Under the pieces are notes generated by a model. It ran no database searches. It was not told the DNA's origin and saw only the letters and a program-made list of their open reading frames with translations. Both the position numbers and the translations under genes were made by a program. This document shows positions 8,076 through 16,670 of a DNA stretch of 64,000 nt, one piece after another (position 1 is the first letter of the stretch; each line of letters starts with the position of its first letter). The stretch comes from Chitinophaga sancti (GTDB lineage: Bacteria; Bacteroidota; Bacteroidia; Chitinophagales; Chitinophagaceae): the NCBI RefSeq assembly GCF_034087045.1, contig NZ_CP139247.1:4738001-4802000 (forward strand), read 5' to 3'.

Positions 8076-9279
8076 ATTCATACCGGAGTGCTTCGATAGG
8101 GTCTAAGCGGGATGCCTTTTGAGCAGGGTAGTAGCCGAAGAAGATGCCTATGAAAGAGCAAACCGTAAAAGATAATAAAATGGATGTCTGACTGACAACA
8201 GGTGGCCAGCCTAATATGTGGACCACTAATAAAGATAGTCCTTCTCCTATTAAGATACCAATGATGCCACCTGCGAGACTGATGAGTACCGCCTCCATTA
8301 AGAACTGCTGAAGGATGTCAATTCCCCTGGCACCGATGCTCATGCGCAGGCCTATTTCACGGGTACGTTCGGTGACGGAGACGTACATGATGTTCATAAT
8401 GCCTATACCGCCTATGAGCAGCGATATGCCTGCGATAGCTGTCAGTAAGATAGTTAATAACCCGGTGACATTGCCGACAGTTTGAATCAATTCAGCCTGT
8501 GTTTTGATCACGAAGTCATTCTCTGTATTTCTGCCAAGACGGTGTGCGGAGCGGAGAATATTTGATAACTCGGCAGAAGCAGGAAAGGAAAGGGCTTCTG
8601 ATTTGGCAGAGGCGAAGATACTGCCAAAATAATTCGTAGCAGTGATCCTCTTTTGCACGGTGGTATATGGTGCAATGATCATATCATCCTGATCCTGGCC
8701 GAAGGTGTTCTGACCTTTTTTAGCAATGATCCCAATTACTTTAAATGGGATCTTGTTAAAGCGGATGGTTTTGCCGATGGGGTTTGTGCCTTTGGGAAAG
8801 ATGTTGTCTACGACCGTCTGACCAAGAAGACACACCTTTGCATAGGTACGCACATCCCTTTCTGAAAAAGGAATACCATCTTTGATACGCATATTTTTAA
8901 TAGCGAGGAATTGTTCATTTACACCTTCAACTGTTGTGGGCCAGTTGAGAGAGCCATTGATGGCCTGGCCCCGGGATTGGACATCGGGAGAGATACCGGT
9001 GATGAGGGTGGCTTCCTGTTGGATGGTTTCGATGTCTTTGATGGTAAGGGTAGCGATGTTAGCCCCCTGTAGACGGGCACCGCCGGCATCGGAGCTGTTG
9101 GGAAGGATGATGATAAGGTGAGAGCCGAGGGATGATAGAGATTGATGGATGTTGATTTTGGAAGCTTCGCCGAGGGCCCCGATGGTGATCACGGCTGCTA
9201 CGCCGATGATGACGCCGAGCATAGTGAGGAGGGAGCGGAGCTTATTGCGCTGTAGCGCTTTGAGAGCGAGTTTGAGCAT
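8074..9279 (-). CDS. MacB-like ABC transporter permease (FtsX/MacB core)
   Basis: A 401-residue permease. It has an N-terminal helix (LRSLLTMLGVIIGVAAVITI), a large periplasmic MacB_PCD domain at about residues 45-240, then three C-terminal helices with the typical ERTREIGLRMSIGARG loop. MacB-type permeases work by mechanotransmission with a periplasmic adaptor and TolC. It is the last gene of the kinase-regulator-TolC-MacA-MacB operon. Unlike E. coli MacB, the ATPase is a separate protein. A decayed repeat separates it from the ATPase gene. Confidence 0.95.
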   Translation of the reverse strand: MLKLALKALQRNKLRSLLTMLGVIIGVAAVITIGALGEASKINIHQSLSSLGSHLIIILPNSSDAGGARLQGANIATLTIKDIETIQQEATLITGISPDVQSRGQAINGSLNWPTTVEGVNEQFLAIKNMRIKDGIPFSERDVRTYAKVCLLGQTVVDNIFPKGTNPIGKTIRFNKIPFKVIGIIAKKGQNTFGQDQDDMIIAPYTTVQKRITATNYFGSIFASAKSEALSFPASAELSNILRSAHRLGRNTENDFVIKTQAELIQTVGNVTGLLTILLTAIAGISLLIGGIGIMNIMYVSVTERTREIGLRMSIGARGIDILQQFLMEAVLISLAGGIIGILIGEGLSLLVVHILGWPPVVSQTSILLSFTVCSFIGIFFGYYPAQKASRLDPIEALRYE

Positions 9280-9282
9280 GTT

Positions 9283-9420
9283 GGAAGATTTAATAGTTTT
9301 CGGTTACGGGTAAAGCGAATGAGAACTCTGAAATGCTAATCATCTTTAGTTACAGGAAAATGCGATTGAGGATTTTACCTGAAAGCTGTTAATAGTCTTC
9401 ACTTACTGGCAATGCCGCCA
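9283..9420 (-). repeat. Decayed tandem repeat of the MacB-ATPase gene 3' end, about 3 copies
   Basis: The ATPase gene ends [12 protein letters not shown] at 9389. Downstream on the minus strand the same tail recurs at about 9336-9363 (frame-shifted, TAG at 9336) and at 9290-9316 as ALPVTENY-stop (TAA at 9290). Stop-to-stop distances are 53 and 46 nt. The spacers between them also resemble each other. The array fills the 109-nt gap up to the permease ATG at 9279. Confidence 0.7.
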
Positions 9421-10135
9421 GCACTGCCCTTGCATTTTGTACCAATGAATTTGCCGTATCCTTCATCACTTTCCCATCTTTTAAAACAATCGTTCTGCTA
9501 CTAAACCCCGCTATATCCGGCTCATGTGTCACAAATACAATTGTCTTCTTCTGCACCTGGTTCAATTCCTGCATCAATGACATGATCTCATAAGAAGTCC
9601 TTGAATCCAGGTTCCCTGTCGCTTCATCCGCCAATATCATTACCGGTTCATTTACCAATGCCCTTGCTATCGCTACCCGCTGCTGTTGCCCGCCGGATAG
9701 TTCGCTGGGCATATGATGTAGCCGGTTGCCTAGTTTTACGGCCTCCAATGCCGCAATCGCTCTTTCTTTTCTTTCCGTAGGAGTGATCTTTTTATTATAA
9801 AACAAGGGCAACTCTACATTCTCCAATGCAGATGTACGTGGCAGCAGATTATATGCCTGAAATACAAACCCTATCTTTTCATTTCTGAGTCTGGCCAGTT
9901 CATTCCGATTGAGTGAAGCAATGTTTACTTCATCCAGTAAATAATCACCCGAACTGGGTTTGTCAAGGCAACCCAATGTATTCAATAACGTTGTTTTGCC
10001 AGAACCGCTACTCCCCATGATGGTCACGAATTCTCCTTCCTGTACAGTGAATGACACGCCTTTTAACGCTCTCACTATTTCTGTGCCCATCTGGAATTCA
10101 CGTTTTATCTCCTGAAGATTTAATATTGTTTTCAT
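9389..10135 (-). CDS. MacB-like ABC transporter ATP-binding protein
   Basis: A 248-residue ATPase of the LolD/MacB class: Walker A GSSGSGKT at 41-48, Q-loop [10 protein letters not shown], signature LSGGQQQR, Walker [14 protein letters not shown] and H-loop FVTHEPD. It hydrolyses ATP to drive the permease at 8074-9279. Its ATG overlaps the adaptor stop by 4 nt, so the two are translationally coupled. The tail after the ATPase core (about 20 residues) ends in the sequence that is duplicated downstream. Confidence 0.96.
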   Translation of the reverse strand: MKTILNLQEIKREFQMGTEIVRALKGVSFTVQEGEFVTIMGSSGSGKTTLLNTLGCLDKPSSGDYLLDEVNIASLNRNELARLRNEKIGFVFQAYNLLPRTSALENVELPLFYNKKITPTERKERAIAALEAVKLGNRLHHMPSELSGGQQQRVAIARALVNEPVMILADEATGNLDSRTSYEIMSLMQELNQVQKKTIVFVTHEPDIAGFSSRTIVLKDGKVMKDTANSLVQNARAVLAALPVSEDY

Positions 10136-11214
10136 TTCGTAATAATTGAATCTTTTGGACTGATACCTGCCATAACCTGTACATGTGTATTATCATCCAG
10201 CCCCGTCTGAACCATCGTTTCGATCAGGGAATCACCTCGCTTGATCCATACGTAGCGGCACTTGTCTTTATGTACCTGTGGTTTTATTTTGTATTGGGTA
10301 GTCGTGAGCGAATCGGGATAGTAGTTCAACGCTTTAGAGCTTATTAATAAAGCACGCGGTACTTCTTTAGTATAAATCGTAATATTCGCTGTCATGCCCG
10401 GTTTCAATTTCAATTCATCATTAGGTGCATAAATGATCGTCGTATAAGTCACCACATTGGCACTTACCTTTGGTTGTAGCCTTACATCTGAAATAGTTCC
10501 TTTAAATACCTCATCTACATAAGCATCTACTGTAAACGACACCCGTTCTCCCTTTTGAATATCTCCGATGTCTGCCTCGTCTACATCTGCCTGCACCTGC
10601 ATTTGCTTAATGTCTTTTGCCAATACAAATAACGTAGGTGTTGTAAATGAGGACGCTACCGTCTGACCAATGCTCACATTCCTGCTAAGCACCACGCCGT
10701 CAATAGGTGCCAGGATATCTCCATAAGAAAGGTTCTTTTGTGCTGACCGTAATGTGGCTTCTGCATTGGCAACGCCCGCTATTGCTGCATTGTAATTGTT
10801 TAATGCGATGTCGTAATCTGCCTTGCTGATAGAACCGGTATTGTACAGGATCTCCTGTCTATGGAAATTACTTTTATTATAAGCCAGTGTACTTTGCTGT
10901 GTGGCCAACGCTGCCATATTCTGATCTACTGTAGCCTGGAGTAATGATTTATCCAGTTGCGCGAGTAACTGACCTTTGTGTACTACAGAATTAAAATCTG
11001 CATTGATCATGCTGATAATACCCGAAACCTGTGTGCCTACAGATACTGTATCCAGTGGTGCGATGGTGCCGGTAGCGGTAACAGACTGGGAGATGCTGCC
11101 ATAAGTTGCCTGTTCTACCGGGAGCACGATACGCGGTTTTTTACGGCTGATGAGCAATGCCGTACAGGCAATTGCTGCAATAAGGAGGGATGCTATTGTA
11201 AGGGTCTTTTTCAT
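10132..11214 (-). CDS. MacA-like periplasmic adaptor (HlyD/RND-MFP family)
   Basis: A 360-residue adaptor with one N-terminal membrane anchor (residues about 5-22). It shows the barrel-sandwich halves (SVTATGTIAPLDTVSVGTQV and GDILAPIDGVVLSRNVSIG) around a coiled-coil hairpin, then a beta-barrel segment (LKPGMTANITIY). It bridges the MacB-like permease to TolC. A coupled gene order TolC-MacA-MacB ATPase-permease supports this. The ATG lies in the last copy of the 56-bp array and overlaps that copy's TGA as ATGA. Confidence 0.95.
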   Translation of the reverse strand: MKKTLTIASLLIAAIACTALLISRKKPRIVLPVEQATYGSISQSVTATGTIAPLDTVSVGTQVSGIISMINADFNSVVHKGQLLAQLDKSLLQATVDQNMAALATQQSTLAYNKSNFHRQEILYNTGSISKADYDIALNNYNAAIAGVANAEATLRSAQKNLSYGDILAPIDGVVLSRNVSIGQTVASSFTTPTLFVLAKDIKQMQVQADVDEADIGDIQKGERVSFTVDAYVDEVFKGTISDVRLQPKVSANVVTYTTIIYAPNDELKLKPGMTANITIYTKEVPRALLISSKALNYYPDSLTTTQYKIKPQVHKDKCRYVWIKRGDSLIETMVQTGLDDNTHVQVMAGISPKDSIITK

Positions 11215-11438
11215 TTTTGATTATAATAGAATTCGTAAATTTTGATTGCCAATATAGCGTTGTATTTCGTTTTTGATTATAATAGAATTTGTAAATTCTT
11301 ATCGTCAGTGCATTGTTGTATTTCGTTTTTGATTATAATAGAATTTGTAAATTCTTATCGTCAATACAGCGTTGTATTTCATTGTTGATTATAATAGAAT
11401 TCGTAAATTTTTATCGTCAGTGCGGCATTGTATTTTGC
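11211..11438 (-). repeat. Tandem array, 56-bp unit, 4 copies, made of the tolC 3' end
   Basis: The element TTATAATAGA starts at 11221, 11277, 11333 and 11389, an exact 56-bp period. The fourth copy on the plus strand is the real end of tolC (KIYEFYYNQQ-stop at 11379). The next two encode FYYNQKR because TGA became CGA. The copy next to macA encodes FYYNQK-stop, and that TGA (11211-11213) overlaps the macA ATG (11212-11214). The unit corresponds to nearly the last 19 codons of tolC, and the array occupies the whole 164-nt gap. Confidence 0.95.
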
Positions 11439-12620
11439 CTGTATAAACTGTTGCAGTGCCTGTATATACAATTCTTTTTGCTGCAGGTATTCTACCATAT
11501 TAGACACGCCTAATGCCAGTTCCTGGTTTGCGATATTATACACCTCTTCATTGTATTTGAAAGCCTGTTCTGCTGCTGAAAACTGGCTCTGTGCATTGAT
11601 CGCATTCAGGTAGTATTTTTCAATATTAGCGGCCAGTGTCGTCTTTGTATCATTCAGATTGATCTTTGCCTGACCAATATTGATCTTTGCATTTTCTATA
11701 TTGGTCTTGTTTTGCCTTTTAGAAAAGATGGGAACTGATAATGAAATGCCTGCCTGCTTATAAAAGCCATTTCCCAACCCGGAAATATCATTGAAATAAC
11801 TACTCCCAATTGTGCCGCTCACACTCAGCGTAGGATAATAACCCGCCTTCGCTTTAGCAAGTCCCAACTGCGCCACCTGAATTTGTAACTGGTTTTCTTT
11901 TACTTCCGGACGGTTATTTAATGCATACTCCTGTACCGCTGCCAGTGAAGGAACTTCACTTTTCGAAATGATCGTATCTGGTGTAGCAATTTCAAACTGC
12001 ACTTCGGTGGGTAATTGTAACAATTGTTTTAGTGACAACAGGTCCTGTTTGATGGTATTCTCCGCAGAGATCAGGCTGTATTCATCATTAGCTAACTGCG
12101 ATCTGAGTTGGGTGACATCTTTTCGCGCCACGCTTCCCACAGCAAGCTTTTGCTCTCCTTGTTGCAGCTGTGCCTTTGAGGTATTCACTACATTTTGCTG
12201 GTATACTGCGGTTTCCTTATCCAATAATATAGTGAGGTAGTATTGAATTATATTTAGCGTGATATCATTCTCCGTAGCCAGTACATTTTGATTTGCTGCC
12301 TCGAGGGAGAGTTGTTTCTGCTGTATGTCTTTTTGCAGGTAGCCACCTTCATAAAGGGTGAGTGCCGTATTCAAAGTATAAGATCCAATATTGAGGTGCT
12401 TTTGAAAATACTGTGTAGCAGAGCCGGACAAACTGGGTAATTGGGCCGATTTAGACAGGTAATAGTTCTGCTGTGCTGTTTGCTGATTGTAGCGCTGGGT
12501 ATTGACCTGTATATTGTTCTTTTTGGCAAATGCAATACAGGTAGCCAGATCCCATCTGACCTGTGCTGTGGTGCGCAGCCCGACAAGTAAACAAAATATA
12601 AGGATAGCATTTCTGATCAT
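11379..12620 (-). CDS. TolC-family outer-membrane efflux protein
   Basis: A 413-residue protein with a signal peptide (about residues 1-19, ending RTTAQ) and the doubled OEP coiled-coil architecture: VRWDLATCIAFAKKNNIQ near the N-terminus, NNRPEVKENQLQIQ in the middle and alternating Ala/Gln/Leu helices. It supplies the outer-membrane channel for the MacA/MacB-like pump encoded downstream. It starts 93 nt after the LytTR regulator. Its 3' end is the source of the 56-bp array. Confidence 0.95.
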   Translation of the reverse strand: MIRNAILIFCLLVGLRTTAQVRWDLATCIAFAKKNNIQVNTQRYNQQTAQQNYYLSKSAQLPSLSGSATQYFQKHLNIGSYTLNTALTLYEGGYLQKDIQQKQLSLEAANQNVLATENDITLNIIQYYLTILLDKETAVYQQNVVNTSKAQLQQGEQKLAVGSVARKDVTQLRSQLANDEYSLISAENTIKQDLLSLKQLLQLPTEVQFEIATPDTIISKSEVPSLAAVQEYALNNRPEVKENQLQIQVAQLGLAKAKAGYYPTLSVSGTIGSSYFNDISGLGNGFYKQAGISLSVPIFSKRQNKTNIENAKINIGQAKINLNDTKTTLAANIEKYYLNAINAQSQFSAAEQAFKYNEEVYNIANQELALGVSNMVEYLQQKELYIQALQQFIQAKYNAALTIKIYEFYYNQQ

Positions 12621-12662
12621 GCCCCAAAGAAAGTAAGGAGCGATGGTCTAAAAAAGCAGGTT

Positions 12663-12689
12663 CGATACGACAAGGTCGGAAACCGATAG
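12663..12689 (-). promoter_or_regulatory. Possible LytTR-type direct repeat before tolC
   Basis: On the plus strand CGATA occurs at 12663 and 12684, 21 bp apart (GGTTCGATACG and AAACCGATAGG), in the 93-nt gap between the regulator gene and tolC. Two short direct repeats about two helical turns apart are the usual target form of LytTR regulators. The motif is short and the call tentative. Confidence 0.3.
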
Positions 12690-12713
12690 GAAGGGATTAA
12701 AAATAGATGGGGG

Positions 12714-13442
12714 CTATACCCACTTACTCAGAAAATCCTGGAATACCACCTTATATTGTTCTGTAATAGGGATGGTCAATTGGTGAATTTGCACCGAAGT
12801 TTTGGTAGTAGCCCGCACTTTGTCAAGGTTAATGATATATGACCGGTGAAGGCGCAGGAACCGGGTAGGAGGGAGCTTGTCTTCCAGTGCTTTCAGACTG
12901 GTCAGGGTCATAAGTTGTTTGTCTTCATTATCGAGGTATACTTTTACATAGTCTTTTAATCCTTCAATGTACAGAATGTCATCCAGTAGTACTTTTACCA
13001 GCTGGTATTCCACTTTGAAATAGATATGCTGTTTTTCACTTACAACGACAGGGGCAGCTACTCCCATTCCAAAATACTCCAGGGCTTTTGTTACCGCTCT
13101 TGAAAAATCGGTATAACTAAATGGCTTTACGAGATAATCCAGTGCGGCTACTTTGTAACTCTCCAAAGCATATTTATCAAAGGCGGTTGTAAAGATCACG
13201 CGGGTATTCCGCCGCTGCTCTGATTGTGCAATGATCTTTGCCATGTCCATACCACTAAGGTCTGCCATGCGGATGTCGAGGAAGATCAATTGAATGTCTG
13301 GTTGTGAATGCAATACTTTCATGGCTTCTACTGCGCTGTTGCATTTGGCCGCCAGTTGCAATGAAGGTGTCATGGCAATATATTGCGTAATCATATCCAA
13401 TGCTATGGGTTCATCATCTACCGCGATGCAGTTAAGTATCAT
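12714..13442 (-). CDS. LytTR response regulator
   Basis: A 242-residue regulator. The receiver domain (1-120) has the acidic pocket DDE at 9-11, phospho-acceptor D56 in FLDIRM, TTAFDKYA and the lysine of LVKPF. The LytTR DNA-binding domain follows (about 140-242; VLLDDILYIEGLKDYVKVYL and RFLRLHRSYIINLDKV). It is coupled to the kinase gene by a 4-nt overlap and precedes the efflux genes in the same direction, so it probably controls that pump operon. Confidence 0.96.
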   Translation of the reverse strand: MILNCIAVDDEPIALDMITQYIAMTPSLQLAAKCNSAVEAMKVLHSQPDIQLIFLDIRMADLSGMDMAKIIAQSEQRRNTRVIFTTAFDKYALESYKVAALDYLVKPFSYTDFSRAVTKALEYFGMGVAAPVVVSEKQHIYFKVEYQLVKVLLDDILYIEGLKDYVKVYLDNEDKQLMTLTSLKALEDKLPPTRFLRLHRSYIINLDKVRATTKTSVQIHQLTIPITEQYKVVFQDFLSKWV

Positions 13443-14458
13443 GCGATGGCCAGTTTTAAGTGTATGCTGAATTCTTTGTTTGCTTTATTATCGTCTACAA
13501 TCAGGGTATGCCGACCCGGATATAGCAGGTTGAGGCGGCGGCGTGTATTGGTTAGTCCGATACCGTTGCTTTCTTCCAGTTCACCCCCTCCGGAACCGAA
13601 CGAGGAATTGCGGATTTCTATTGCTATTTGATTGTGGGTATGGGTGACGCTCATATAGATAAAGCTGGGGTATATACTACTGATTCCATGCTTATAAGCA
13701 TTCTCTATAAAAGGGAGAATGATCATAGGTGCTATGGGCACATCCTCAATAAAAGCGGGTTTTTCAAAGATGATCTGTACATCAGGGGGCACCCGCAGGC
13801 GCATCAGCTTATTATAACTTTCTACAAATTCCAGCTCTTTTTCCAGTGTTGTATTTTCACTATTGTACAAGACATACCGCATCATATGAGAAAGTGTATA
13901 GATAGAATCTTTCGCCTTCGCGGTATCCTGGCCTGTTAGCCCGTAAATAGTGTGTAAAACATTAAAGAAGAAATGCGGGTTAATCTGTGTTTTCAGAAAG
14001 GCAAGCTCGCTACCGATCTTTTGGAGCTGGTCCTGCTGGATCTTTTGGGTAATAACGATGATCACCCCAATGCCGCAGACCAGTATTGTCATCAGCACAG
14101 CCCCCATATCGCCTGTAGGAGAGGTATTACCGGCGTTGCTGGCGGGAAGGTTCTTTTCTACGACTTCAGTAAAGCGGATGGCATTATCGATCCGGTTATT
14201 TAATATAGAGACCCCGAAGAGTACGGCCAATAGTACTAAAGCAAACAAGGTGCCTTTATTCCGGTATAATAATTTCGGTAGCAAGACTTTAATTACCAGG
14301 AAATAGGCGCCTGTCCAATAGAGAAACAAAGAAAACTGTTTGAGCCAGACCTCGATGGGAAATGTATGTGAAAGGGTATAAAAGGGCAGGAAGGTGAAGA
14401 CTACCAACCCTAGCAGCACCATGAAATGGGCGGAGAGGAATATTTTCTGAATGGTCAC
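13439..14458 (-). CDS. LytS-like sensor histidine kinase (His_kinase family PF06580 type)
   Basis: A 339-residue kinase with four membrane segments before residue 145, then KTQINPHFFFNVLHTIYGL with phospho-acceptor H162, and an ATPase domain with FIENAYKHGI and a GIGLTNTRRRL glycine motif. The start codon is GTG at 14458; no in-frame ATG is near upstream. No periplasmic sensor domain is evident, so the membrane part probably senses membrane or envelope state. Partner of the LytTR regulator downstream. Confidence 0.94.
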   Translation of the reverse strand: MTIQKIFLSAHFMVLLGLVVFTFLPFYTLSHTFPIEVWLKQFSLFLYWTGAYFLVIKVLLPKLLYRNKGTLFALVLLAVLFGVSILNNRIDNAIRFTEVVEKNLPASNAGNTSPTGDMGAVLMTILVCGIGVIIVITQKIQQDQLQKIGSELAFLKTQINPHFFFNVLHTIYGLTGQDTAKAKDSIYTLSHMMRYVLYNSENTTLEKELEFVESYNKLMRLRVPPDVQIIFEKPAFIEDVPIAPMIILPFIENAYKHGISSIYPSFIYMSVTHTHNQIAIEIRNSSFGSGGGELEESNGIGLTNTRRRLNLLYPGRHTLIVDDNKANKEFSIHLKLAIA

Positions 14459-14583
14459 TTTGAGCGTTCTATCTCTCTAAGTGACAAAAAAAAATCCAGA
14501 AATGCAAATAGTCGTTCAAATACCGGGAAACCTGCAGATCTACCCGGGAGGGATTCATTTTTGATAACGGTAGGTATGCAGAT

Positions 14584-15089
14584 CTATAATTCGCTGTCGA
14601 CTTATGGCTGTGCTGAAAATCGCTTATTCAATCCTATAATTCCTTGCCGACTTATGGCTGTGCTGACAATCGCTTATTCAATCCTATAATTCCTTGCCGA
14701 CTTATGGCTGTGCTGCCAGCCACTTATTCAAATCCTATAATTCCTTGCCGACTTATGGCTGTGCTGACAATCGCTTATTCAAATCCTATAATTCCTTGCC
14801 GACTTATAGCTGTGCTGACAATCGCTTATTCAAATCCTATAATTCCTTGCCGACTTATAGCTGTGCTGACAATCGCTTATTCAATCCTATAATTCCTTGC
14901 CGACTTATGGCTGTGCTGACAATCGCTTATTCAATCCTATAATTCCTTGCCGACTTATGGCTGTGCTGCCAGCCACTTATTCAAATCCTATAATTCCCTG
15001 TCGACTTATAGCTGTGCTGACAATCGCTTATTCAAATCCTATAATTCCTTGCCGACTTATGGCTGTGCTGCCAGCCACTTATTCAAATC
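14584..15089 (-). repeat. Tandem array, 50/51-bp unit, 10 copies, carrying the esterase 3' end
   Basis: CTATAATTC starts at 14584, 14634, 14684, 14735, 14786, 14837, 14887, 14937, 14988 and 15039. The last copy holds the end of the esterase gene (DLNKWLAAQP-stop, TAA at 15057). Other copies encode either the same tail or an altered tail with a run like LNKRLSAQL-stop. Copies 3, 8 and 10 carry the GCCAGCCAC variant, the rest GACAATCGC or a close form. Copies 2-3 resemble 7-8, so a block of about 253 bp was probably duplicated. Total about 506 bp before the kinase gene. Confidence 0.97.
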
Positions 15090-15680
15090 CTCCAGCACCT
15101 GCTGATTGATCTGGTGCCCCAATCCATACTCATGATAGCTCAGTTTCACCTGCATCCCCTCCAAAAACTCCTTCGCCTCTCTTGCATAATGAATTCCCAG
15201 CGTGCCATCTGCCGTACCATGCGATACAAACACCCGCAATTCAGGTGCCTGTTTCACCAAAAAGGGCTTTACTTCTTCCAGTATCCTGCTACTTAAAATA
15301 ATAATCCCCTTTACCAGCTTTGGATCACTCAATCCTACCGTATAACTCATAATACCACCCTGGCTAAACCCACCTAAATACACTTCATCCAAATGGTACT
15401 TCGCCTTCATCTCTTCTACAAATTGCCTGATCAGTTCCCTGCTTTCCTTTTCCTGCTGTACATTATACACGGGCTTACCTGTAGAGAAGTCTACATTATA
15501 CCATGCATATCTGCCACCGCCCATTGCAAAATGCCCCTGCGGACAAATCACATAATAATCCTTTGGTAAATAATCTACCAGGCTAAACAGGTCCTTTTCA
15601 TTACTCCCCACACCATGCATGAGAATTAACGCTTTCTTCTTTTCTGTCTTTACTGTCGGCTCATGAATCAAATATTCCAT
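15057..15680 (-). CDS. Phospholipase/carboxylesterase-type alpha/beta hydrolase
   Basis: A 207-residue hydrolase when started at ATG 15680 (MEYLIHEPTV). ILMHGVGSNEKDL is the oxyanion-side segment, GGFSQGGIMSY the nucleophile elbow with its serine, SHGTADGTLG carries the aspartate and YGLGHQI the histidine. The length matches the YpfH/carboxylesterase family. A longer frame to 15737 adds a hydrophobic N-terminus and begins next to the dioxygenase stop; it cannot be excluded. Likely substrates are short acyl esters. Confidence 0.88.
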   Translation of the reverse strand: MEYLIHEPTVKTEKKKALILMHGVGSNEKDLFSLVDYLPKDYYVICPQGHFAMGGGRYAWYNVDFSTGKPVYNVQQEKESRELIRQFVEEMKAKYHLDEVYLGGFSQGGIMSYTVGLSDPKLVKGIIILSSRILEEVKPFLVKQAPELRVFVSHGTADGTLGIHYAREAKEFLEGMQVKLSYHEYGLGHQINQQVLEDLNKWLAAQP

Positions 15681-15738
15681 GCTGTTCACTTGTTTTAAAA
15701 ATGGCAAAAGGGCAATCAGATAGTAATACAAAGGCATA

Positions 15739-16611
15739 TTATCCGAATTTTACGGAAGTCATGGTGAGAGAGCCACCTACCGCTTTATCGTTAAAGAAGC
15801 TGATATTATCCTTATTAGATTGCAGCCCCAGTGTATACATCAACGGGAGGTAGTGATCCGGTGTCGGAATTGCCAGTAAAGCACCTTTGCCCAGTTGTGT
15901 ATAGTTGATCAGCGACTTGTGTTCACGGCTGCTAATGAGGTGTTTGAACTGGTTATTGATATCCAGTGCCCAGTCATACCCATATTCTTTATCATCCAGG
16001 CGATCCCATGCCACCATTCTCAGGTTGTGCACCAGGTTACCACTGCCGATGATCAGCACACCTTTCCTGCGCAGGGCATAGAGTTCTTTCGCCAGGTCGT
16101 AATGATATTGCGGTCCTTTGGAATAGTCTATACTCAATTGCAGCACCGGGATGTTTGCCTTGGGATACATATGTCTGACCACCGTCCAGGTACCATGATC
16201 CAGTCCCCAGTCGTGATCGAGGGAGGCGTGAATCAGGAAAGCCGTTTCTCTGGCGAGGTCCGGACTACCGGGAGCCGGATATTGCACGGCGAAGAGTTCC
16301 TTCGGGAACCCGCCAAAATCGTGGATGGTTTTAGGATGCTCCATGGCAGTGATCTTCGTACCCTGGGTATACCAGTGGGCGGAGATCACCAATACGGCTT
16401 TGGGAGTTGGGATTTCTTTACCCATCTGTGTCCATCTTCTGCTAAACTCAGTGTCTTCAATACCGTTCATAGGAGAACCGTGTCCGATGAATAAAATGGG
16501 CATCAGGTGGTCGTCTTCCTGTAATGAATCTGTGAAGTTTCTGAATGCTGATAGCGTTGTCATACCAAATACTCCTGTTAATATCGATTTAATGAATTGA
16601 TTACGTTTCAT
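15739..16611 (-). CDS. ygiD: 4,5-DOPA-extradiol-dioxygenase-type protein (LigB family)
   Basis: A 290-residue class III extradiol dioxygenase homologue. Metal-site motifs are GHGSPMNGIED, VISAHWY, GSGNLVHNLR and TPDHYLPLMY. The start is ATG 16611 (MKRNQFIKSI); the open frame upstream runs into the repeat array and is not used. The N-terminus is basic then hydrophobic, so export is possible, which is less usual for E. coli YgiD. It probably cleaves the ring of catechol compounds such as DOPA with Fe or Zn. It is co-directional with the esterase, 58 nt upstream of its chosen start. Confidence 0.9.
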   Translation of the reverse strand: MKRNQFIKSILTGVFGMTTLSAFRNFTDSLQEDDHLMPILFIGHGSPMNGIEDTEFSRRWTQMGKEIPTPKAVLVISAHWYTQGTKITAMEHPKTIHDFGGFPKELFAVQYPAPGSPDLARETAFLIHASLDHDWGLDHGTWTVVRHMYPKANIPVLQLSIDYSKGPQYHYDLAKELYALRRKGVLIIGSGNLVHNLRMVAWDRLDDKEYGYDWALDINNQFKHLISSREHKSLINYTQLGKGALLAIPTPDHYLPLMYTLGLQSNKDNISFFNDKAVGGSLTMTSVKFG

Positions 16612-16617
16612 GTTATA

Positions 16618-16625
16618 CAAAAGTA
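16618..16625 (-). promoter_or_regulatory. Candidate -7 element TACTTTTG before the dioxygenase gene
   Basis: TACTTTTG on the minus strand matches TAnnTTTG and ends 6 nt before the ATG at 16611. It lies just beyond the distal end of the 64-bp array, so the gene may have its own promoter and not depend on the crp-like gene. Confidence 0.5.
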
Positions 16626-16670
16626 CCACATGAAGGAGGTTGGTCCCAATGATTTGGATCAAGAAATTAC

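Noticed and set aside
14426..15109. Several overlapping plus-strand frames with repeated PIIPCRLMAVLTIAYS-type peptides
   Set aside because: They are translations of the 50/51-bp array on the wrong strand; the frame changes whenever a unit is 50 rather than 51 bp.
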